Shown here: piece by piece, positions 56,589-64,000 of the stretch
Layout: each line of letters begins with the position of its first letter
Position numbering within the stretch: position 1 is the stretch's first letter
From: Erodium maritimum
Lineage: Eukaryota; Streptophyta; Magnoliopsida; Geraniales; Geraniaceae
Length of the DNA: 64,000 nt
Direction of reading: 5' to 3'
Assembly (NCBI GenBank): GCA_963921825.1
Contig: OY997590.1
Location: 60,130,012 to 60,194,011, forward strand
Position numbers and translations under genes: made by a program
Notes under the pieces: generated by a model
Told to the model about the DNA's origin: nothing
Seen by the model: the letters and a program-made list of their open reading frames with translations, nothing else
Databases searched by the model: none

Positions 56589-57149
56589 ACCACGGATAAC
56601 AGACTGACTACGGCATAATTAGCAGACAAAGCCGGTAACACCCACAACAAACTCAACACCGGGGAACACTATCCCCAACCCAAGTACTCCGACTGACACA
56701 CGCCCACTGTTACCTTCCTTGACCAACTCAACACTCTGACACGTAAAGTAGACCCGACACAACGATCACGACCTCTTCCAAGGACTCAAAAGACCACCAC
56801 GCAACACCCAATATCACAAAGGATCGCACAACAAACAAGATCACAAAGGATCGCATACCAGCTGCTCAGTAACCTCCCTCAATCACGCGCTTTGCCGAAC
56901 TCTCAGGCCAGACGGTTGACCTGTATCAGTAACCTCTCTCTCTCACGCGCTTCCCCGACACAAAGTCGGGCCAGGCGGTCGACCTGTCACACTCACAACC
57001 CCGAACCACACACGTGCGGCCAGGACCCCTTTACTGACGGGCGGGCCCCCTACCCCATCTGAACATGCAGACGCGTGTGCTAGAGGACCCCCGTTTCATT
57101 AAGCGGGCCCACAACCTCAGGTAACCACAATCACAATCACAATCACAAA

Positions 57150-57700
57150 CAAAGTTCAACAAACAGCAACAACACAAGTTCAGCACTCCACAGACACTCA
57201 TGGCCACCCAAGACACCAACCATAAAACACGGACTCAACAACCCCACAGGCACTCACGGCCTCCCAAGATACACCAACAGTAACTCACAGGCTCAACAAC
57301 CCCACGGGCACTCACGGCCACTCAAGACACACCAGCAGTAACTCACGGGCTCAACAACCTCACGGGCACTCACGGCCTCCTAAGACACACCAATAGTAAC
57401 TCACGGGCTCAACAACCCCACAGGCACTCACGGCCACCGAAGACACACCAACAGTAAAGACACGGGTTCAACAACCCCACGGGCACTCACGGCCACCCAA
57501 GACACCAACAATAAAGTAACACGGGTTCAACAACCCAACTGGCACTCATGGCCTCCCAAGACACCAACACTAAAGTACGTGCTCTCATGGCCATCCAAAA
57601 CACAACAATAAAGTACGGGCTCTCATGGCCACCCAAGACACCAACCATAAAACACGGGCTCTCATGGCCACCCAAGACACAACAATAAAGTACAGTCAAC
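57150..57700 (-). repeat. Tandem array in solo gypsy LTR, about 11 units
   Basis: Plus-strand core CACTCACGGCCACCCAAGAC or CTCATGGCCACCCAAGACAC with variable spacers including GGGTTCAACAACCCCAC. It is the counterpart of arrays at 13,576, 17,036 and 33,890. Confidence 0.85.
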
Positions 57701-59739
57701 CTCCGGGCATAATAATGCCTCCAGCAGTTCTAACATCAACAATTTCACAATCAACCTCCGAGCATGGTCATATGCCTCCAGTAGTTCTAACATCAATAAG
57801 TTCACTGCTCCTACGACACTACTAAGTGTCACATGCTTGTCTAATATTCGCTACGTTCCCGTATCATGTCTTTCTAATATTCAATAAACCTACTTAACCC
57901 ACGACACCCCAGTGTCACATGCATTTCTACTGTTAATTTTCCCCAGTCAGGGCCGAGATCCGGCTACTTTTCCCTACCTCGTATATGTTCTCCAAAAGTT
58001 AACCAACAGCTCCGGCGTGATCTCAGTCACTCGCTAGCTTTCCTTTCCCTCGGTCTGCAGCACGATCTAAAAGAACACAATTTTAAACGCTCTTAAGCTT
58101 GCAGGCATAATGCTGAATTTTAACAAACCTGATGCCCAAAAGTAACCCCGACAATGTCGATCACTCCCAAACTCCCCAATTACTCGACATTGTCGATATT
58201 GGACCCGGAAAGGCCCGATTCGCCCGACGTGGCGAATCTGCCCGGGTTTTGGAAACGCCCTTCCGGGTCTCCGAAAATTCCCGTTTTCGTTTCTACGGTC
58301 TTAGAATAATTCAAAGGTTCCTAGGCACTCGACGGAATCGAATTCCGACTTCCGAGTCATTTAATTAACGTTTAAAGTTTCTAAACCCGATAATTACAAC
58401 TTTTCCAATTTAATTCCAAATTTCGATTCGGTTATGGATAAATGGTCCGGGGAACGTTCTAAACCACCCGAACACAAAACCCGAGCACCCGAGCAAGTGG
58501 GCCCCACCCGGCCCACCTTGGCCGTGGGTCCTAGGGTTCAATTTGGGGCCCGTCCACCATGGTGGTGGCTGGTCCCAACTCCGGCCAGCCACCCCATGGC
58601 CGGTCGGCCACCACCCACGGTGGCCGGAGCTCCTCCCGAGCTTCCGGTCACCGGAAAACGTCAAATTTCACCTCCAAACCCCTCCAAAACGTCTCCAACA
58701 CTTCCCCAACCTCAACACAATCCTAAACTAATAGTTTTACGCAAACCCTAACTTTCAAAATTAAACAAATCGACGATCGATTTAGTGATTACAGTAGAGG
58801 AGGACGAGGGGAAGTCGATTTCTCCTAGCCTTGAGATGATCCAAAGGTTGGATGTTCTCCAAACCTTAGCTCTTTCTCCTTCTCTCTCTAAAACACTCTC
58901 TTCCTTTTCTATTTTTTTTCTTTTCATTTTGTGTCTTGGCCGAACCCCTATAACACCCTCACCTCTCATTTCCCCCCCAAAACCTAACACCACCACTTGT
59001 TCGGACGTTTCGGGCCCCAAACGGGCACTTTTTCCAAGAAATTACGAAACTTTTCGGGCTACAAGGAAATGGCTCAACTAAGACCGCTGCAACGACGGAT
59101 AAGCTTTTTGGATCCAAAACGGTCCTCGAATGGACCAAAACGTCGCTCGGTTGACTTTTCCAGCGAAAAGTCAACATTTCCCAAATTGATCAGAAAGTTG
59201 CCCTGAGTCCCCCGGGACTCACTTTGGTCGATAACGGGGTCAACTTAAGTCCGATATGAACCTCGGGGTCATTTTAGGTTCAATTAAGTGTCAGTCTTAA
59301 TTTTTTTTAAATTTTCCTGTTTTTCGCAGGTTTGACTGTCGTTGACCGGGAGTAGTTATTACAACCATCCCGATATAGCCCCCATGCGCCCCGTAATTGC
59401 TTGAGCCCATTCCCATTTCCCAAGTCGTTGGGCCGTCGTACGTCATTCCATTGAGGAATACCGATGATGAACAAAGGTGTCCTGATTATGGTTCGACACA
59501 AGGGTTGCCGACAATGTCCGTTGCTCCGGCGACGACGAGACGTATCCCTCTGGATCTTGGGCCCAATGCCTCTCCTCGTCGTTTTCACAATAATGCTGTA
59601 AATCGGGCACGAAGTCCCACTCCCGGCTTCCTCCACGTCGGTACTCTTCATGACTATCTTCGACATAACTTTGTGGTGGCGAAACGTCGCCTAACATGTG
59701 AAATCCGGGAGGGTAGCGCGAGTTTCTGGAACCGACCAT

Positions 59740-60700
59740 TATCTCAGCACTGAGACGGAAGCGGTGGGGAGAAACAAGGATGAAGAATTAGCTCAGAGAC
59801 ATGCTAGAGCTGCCAAAAATGGAAAACGAAACGACGCTACCTCTGCCTAGTCGCAAAACCGTCTGCGTAGGAAAGTGCATCGGAGAAACGGTTGAGAGAC
59901 GAAAACAAGGTGCTTGGATCGACGGTGAGCGTAAGCAGAGTAGCAGAGAAACGCCGAATTATGCTGAAGTTGCAGAGGGTTCGTGAAGAAGACGCTTCAG
60001 GCGTGGCTCTTAAAAGCCGAAATTTATTTTCGGGTTCAGTTTCGCTGTCACGCATTGGGAGGAGATTCGTCGGGCCTGATTTTGCTTGGCCCGAATCGGT
60101 CGATTAGGCCGACTTCAGATTTTATCGACATTGATTCGGAGGTTTCGAAGATTCGACGATCATCCAAATTTATAACATAGATTCGACGTCAAAAATTTAG
60201 TTGCAAAGTGATTCAACAACGTATCAACACACTGATTCGACGTCGGGCCTAATATTGTTGTCGGAGAAAGCAGGCCAGTGAAGTTATGCATCTTCTCCAA
60301 CGAAAAAACATAAAATATTAGTTGACTTTTAAATCGTGTAAGCCAACTCAATGGCAAAGAGAAACGTAATAAAAAAAGGAGATCGTTAATCAATAATTAA
60401 ATATGTCATCACCTATCACTTCAGTCAACACAGAATCTCAATCTTTGATGGCCCTACCAAATTGAATTGACCGTTTACTTTTTCTCCAAGAAAACCCCAC
60501 TATAATGATGGTTCATTCATAGCCGCTGGATCCATCGGACAGTGATTTGTATCAAACCCGATCAAGAAATTAATGGGTCATACAGTGGGCCAAAGGTCCA
60601 GACCCACAGGCCCATGATTTTGTTGGGGAAGAAAGAATCGCCAGTTCTGCAACTCAGTTTCTCGATTCTGTTCTTCTCCGATTCGAAGGAGCTAGAGACA
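59740..60700 (+). promoter_or_regulatory. Intergenic stretch and upstream region of the MYND gene
   Basis: No product recognised in 59,740-60,130 (small frames only). 60,130-60,540 is AT-richer and unremarkable. The last ~150 bases should include the 5' UTR of the MYND gene (CAGTTTCTCGATTCTGTTCT just upstream). No convincing TATA box was seen. Confidence 0.4.
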
Positions 60701-63700
60701 ATGGAGTGCGCCGGGAAGGGAATTGGAAGGAGGTGCGTCGGTCCGGCGGCGAGGCGTTGCGGCCGCTGCGGAGCTGTCGCCTATTGCTCCGTTGAGCACC
60801 AGGTCTATTTCCCCTGTTTTACTTCCCTATATTTCGATCTATTCACTACTTGCTCATCAAAACCTCTGGGAACATTTGATTTCTTCTCTCGAACGCCAAA
60901 TTAAGATACTGGATTCAGTTAGATCCTTTCTGATGAATGTTGCTTTTGGATTTGTAGCGACAACAGGTTAATATGCCCCAGCTTCAGATTAGCAGTAGAT
61001 GTTATTTTTAGAGTTTGAAATTGTGATTGTGCATCTTTTTTAGCTTGGTATGGTATTGGATAGTTTTATCAGTTTACTTTAAGCAGATAAAGATTGATTA
61101 TAAGCTTACCATTTTGACAGTTGAGTTAAATAAGGTACAAGTTTTATATTTGTTAGAAAATTGGAAAATGAAAGTCCTGAGGATTGTTGCATCAATTAAC
61201 TTGCTCTAATGGGTTTGGAGGGACTCTGGTAGTTATGGGTTTTCATTCTTCTACGTGTATGATAGTCAGAAGGGATTATCTTTGAAACATGTAGCACTTG
61301 TACCGGTTTCACAAATTGTGTGAAGAATAATAATTAGATGGGGTGATTACTGATCAGAGATGTTCAGTTTTTTTTTTAATATTCTAGTTGAGAAAAATCT
61401 GTTCCTCTTGTCACGACTTTGTTAAAGCTAAGCTATATTTCAATTGTTTGATATCTGTCTTCAGGTTTCACACTGGAAATATCATAAAGAAGAGTGTGAA
61501 AGGCTAGAGCAACAGATGAAGAGCGTAGATGTTCTAAATGATTTTCCCTTCACATTCTCTGAAGAAGCTACTGTGCAGGTAACTGCTTATTTACTTGGGA
61601 GGGTTGGGAAGTAGTGTCTCTTGTTTTTTTAATCTCTTTTCCTATATTTGATTGAGTTGATAGAAGTGATTTTTGGTGTAACCGTGAAGGTATGTGAAAA
61701 GCGGCTGACCAGGTGTTCATTCTTGAGCAAAAGGAACATTCATCAAGTGGGCATGTGGACTGCTGAATGCTGCTGTGTTGCATCATTTGATCTGTTTGCT
61801 AGCTCAAGGTTTATTGAGTTTTAATTTATCTAGTCTCTAGATTATAGCTAAGGTAAACTCGAGCTGTACAAGTCTCAGAAAAACTTTCACTTGTCAGAGC
61901 TCTTGTACTTAATGTATGTGCTGATAACTTGGCACACAGCTATAATTGATTTTTATTTGCATGACTCACTTGAGCCATGCAGTGATAAGGAAACCATATA
62001 CACATGAAAGCAATTACATAAAAGGGAAATATTATCTGTTTCTGCAGCTTTATTCTTTTATTTTAGTGTCATCTTATCTTCTATTTGACTGGCAGGCTGA
62101 ATGATGGTTGGAATCTCTCAAATGTCTTTTGCCCATGCCGTGGTGTCCTTTTGCTTCCACTACTTCCTTCATTTTACTTTATTTATTAGGATAACAATTT
62201 ATGTTTCTAATTCCACTATATTGACATGCAGGACCACTGTCTCCAATGTCGAAGCCCTTATGTAGTTGGAAGGACTACTACGATTGGAGATGCATCCCCC
62301 TACAGTCACCTGTTGCCTTACTCCTTCATTGGGTATGATATGAATATATTAGACGGTAGTTAGTTTTTGCATAGCAATTCATTTACACATTTCTTAGTAA
62401 AGCCATCTCACTTTTCTTATCTCGTGAAAGTAAAAGTTTGTCTAAGCCTACATGTTTAATGAATTGCCAATGCAAATTATTGGTAGTTAAATAAACTTCT
62501 GTGGTTTTAGTTTAATAGTTTTGTTTATCCAGCCACTTACAGTTTATTATGCTACTCAAGTTGCTGGTACAAAAAGCTTCATTCCTGGAAATGGTGATAA
62601 GCTGTGCATACATTATCTTGGTATTATGCCCATCCAAATTCTTTACCCTATTAGCATTGCACTATGAAGTTTTTCACTTATCCTAAAAAATTCTTGTAGA
62701 AAACAGACAAGTTCCATCTAACGGGGAATATATATTTATGTATTCACGGCCAACTAATTGGTAACAAACTTGGAAAATATGTTTCTTCCCATTTTGGTAA
62801 TGACACACTATTCTGTTGATACTCACTATTCTATTAATATTATGTTATCTATGGGTTTAAGTTTTGCCTCATGGATTGAGTATTCAAAGGGCCTGAGAAA
62901 GAGCTTCTGCAACTTGCTGTCTTTGGAGAGTTGCGGGCCCTATTCCCTGCCGTAGAGGTGCATATAGATCTTGTTGGACCTGAAATTCCACAAGAAAGGT
63001 TAGTGGCTCAAGTCAACATGACTATAATCATTTGGATGTTCACCAATCCGTGTAATACAAACATCTATTCCTCTAAATGATATTCTGCTTCCATCACTAG
63101 CTGATTTCTCTTCTTTTCTTTCACTGGGGTGAATAGGGACGGTGAAAGGATTGATCTTTGCAGCTATGCCCAGTGCATTGAGGCAGACTGCACTTGTAAA
63201 TCTTCAAGTGGATCTTCAGGAGTGACATTGCAGCTTTACAGAGGATATTATCATGATCGTTACAGAGATATAGTGAAGGTAGGACAATATCACTCAGATT
63301 TATATTACGATGTTTCAACTAGCCCTGTTTTCTTGATTACAGTTCTTATAACATCGATTCCATGAACAGGATTGTTTTCCTCATTTGATCATTGCCCCAA
63401 ATGCTGGCATTGCTGCTTATTCAAGTTGGTTGCCTACTCTAGTATGCTCTCTCTCTCTCTCTGCATATATACATGCACATGATTACCTAGAATTCTGTTT
63501 CCTTGAAAAATATGTGTATCTGTTAGGAGTCTTAATTGTATTAGAATTGGAATCGAGTATTAGTTTATATTTGTTTAATTGTGCTAGGATATGGTTAATT
63601 TAGGTTATCCTATCATATTAGGATTGAGTAATTAGGTTTCCTATGTCTAGTTAGTTCGGAAAAGTGGAGTCTGTTTAAGTCTTTGTTTAGTGTTAGAGAT

Positions 63701-64000
63701 TATTATCAATGAAGAAAAATATTTAGTTTAGCTAAGGGATCTTCCATTCTCTCTAAAGAATGCCAAACGAGGTATTGCGTTCTCTCTTACGAATGCTACA
63801 AGAAATTTTGCGTTCTCTCCAACAAATGCTACAACAACCCATCCCGTAACGAATTCCAAATCCGTGACCCTGACAGTATAATTCCTGGGACATTCATTTT
63901 TCAGGAGCTGATAAAGGAGATAAATGTGCCGGCTCTTTTTTCTGATTATTGTGAAGAAGCTTGCCACCTTGCAGCTTCTTGTATGAGCTCTGTGTCGGGC
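60701..64000 (+). CDS. Plant MYND-type zinc-finger protein (partial, runs off window)
   Basis: Ten exons are visible, each with GT/AG borders and in phase: 60,701-60,802, 61,465-61,578, 61,690-61,808, 62,096-62,142, 62,232-62,332, 62,533-62,620, 62,890-62,998, 63,137-63,278, 63,370-63,441 and 63,905-64,000 (330 codons). The MYND finger spans residues 3-45 (Cys20, Cys23, Cys29, His33, His41, Cys45 among the ligands; HWKYHKEEC). Later blocks include [75 protein letters not shown] and [16 protein letters not shown]. It resembles a conserved plant family (named after ZMYND15) of unknown biochemical role. The MYND domain is generally a protein-interaction module. The coding part shows no damage. 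Confidence 0.92.
63521..63875 (+). repeat. Solo LTR (355 bp) inside the ninth intron of the MYND gene
   Basis: Starts TGTTAGGAGTC and ends GTGACCCTGACA, with near duplications GTATC (63,516-63,520) and GTATA (63,876-63,880), 4 of 5. It has three loose repeats with GCGTTCTCTC at its right side. It is unrelated to the 165-bp and 1,688-bp copia LTRs and could come from a copia or TRIM element. It ends 29 bases before the next exon. Confidence 0.7.

Larger units (their letters stand above)
56299..59363 (-). repeat. Solo Ty3/gypsy LTR (3,065 bp)
   Basis: On the minus strand it starts TGTAATAACTACTCCCGGTC and ends GAGGCGTGATA, so the last bases have decayed from GGGGCGTGACA. ACCAT duplications lie at 56,294-56,298 and 59,364-59,368. 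It contains the tandem array at 57,150-57,700 and the stem-loop at 56,571. Its start resembles the solo LTR at 32,165 (CTCCCGGTCAACG shared), so the two form one subgroup. Confidence 0.92.
55840..59739 (-). pseudogene. Probable second Harbinger-type Myb/SANT-like sequence, split by solo LTR
   Basis: With the solo LTR (56,299-59,363) removed, the minus strand reads from 59,739 an Asn/Ser/Gly-rich N-terminal region (MVGSRNSRYPPGFHMLGDVS). It crosses the ACCAT target site, then at about 56,150-55,850 reads RGADQLTTSFWDVIHRKFIQ, a stop, and KVKMFQGSWSKFKHIYQ. The block TSFWDVI...WSKFKHIY resembles the trihelix/SANT region of PIF/Harbinger accessory proteins, like QDGTNFW in the element at 27,944. 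Frames shift several times and no terminal repeats were found. This is a tentative identification. Confidence 0.4.

Noticed and set aside
58410..59206. Several frames of 60 to 105 residues on both strands
   Set aside because: They lie within the solo gypsy LTR at 56,299-59,363. Similar frames appear in the related LTR at 32,165.
59443..59753. 118-residue plus-strand frame opposite the tentative Myb/SANT N-terminal part
   Set aside because: No similarity. The minus-strand reading continues across the LTR target site, which the plus frame does not.
63728..63967. 79-residue minus-strand frame
   Set aside because: It spans the intronic solo LTR and an exon of the MYND gene on the opposite strand.

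Overview
The window is plant nuclear DNA, most likely from a eudicot. The evidence is spliced genes of plant-specific families (a class I formin, a WVD2/WDL microtubule protein, a type-A cytokinin response regulator, a plant MYND zinc-finger protein), tRNA-iMet primer sites on Ty1/copia and Ty3/gypsy elements, L1-type LINEs, PIF/Harbinger and MULE-type DNA transposons, and no bacterial-style operons. About three quarters is transposon-derived and about one quarter is genic.

Layout: (1) 1-14,870: the 3' part of a decayed Ty3/gypsy (Tekay/Del-like) element whose 3' LTR (from 3,496) is split by a complete copia element (3,804-12,270; 1,688-bp LTRs; GGCGC target duplication). (2) 15,745-19,301: an inverted, truncated gypsy relative (5' LTR plus leader). 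(3) 19.3-21.7 kb: AT-rich repeats and an old copia-LTR-like fragment. (4) 21.74-36.23 kb: one L1-type LINE, read on +, split by three insertions: a copia element on - (22,668-27,719; AACAC), a PIF/Harbinger element (27,944-31,903; TAA) that itself holds a solo copia LTR (28,878-30,565; TTACC), and a solo gypsy LTR (32,165-35,388; GAGCA). (5) 36.2-40.0 kb: a second LINE on -, tail to tail with the first. (6) 42.4-47.2 kb: a convergent host gene pair, WDL7-like (+) and an FH4/FH8-type formin (-). (7) 48.7-51.1 kb: a long-TIR MITE and a gypsy gag fragment. (8) 52.1-52.9 kb: type-A response regulator (-). (9) 53,063-54,524: MULE-like element with a 9-bp target duplication. (10) 54.5-59.7 kb: eroded DNA including a probable second Harbinger-type Myb/SANT sequence split by a solo gypsy LTR (56,299-59,363; ACCAT). 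(11) 60,701 to the window end: MYND zinc-finger gene with a solo LTR in its ninth intron, running off the window.

How the parts relate: the host genes do not form one pathway. The formin (actin) and the WDL protein (microtubules) are both cytoskeletal and converge 3' to 3'. The response regulator belongs to cytokinin phosphorelay. The transposons form a readable stratigraphy. The copia family with 1,688-bp LTRs is the youngest layer: its full copy has LTRs that differ at only one site I found, yet its gag, protease, integrase and reverse transcriptase all carry disabling changes, which points to mobilisation in trans. The strongest candidates for something little described are this dead-but-recent element, a stem-loop shared by all four related gypsy LTRs next to a splice-acceptor-like tract, a Harbinger element carrying only a Myb/SANT-type gene, and the large inverted LTR pair at 12.3-19.3 kb. 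All calls come from reading the sequence by eye; no alignment or database search was run.
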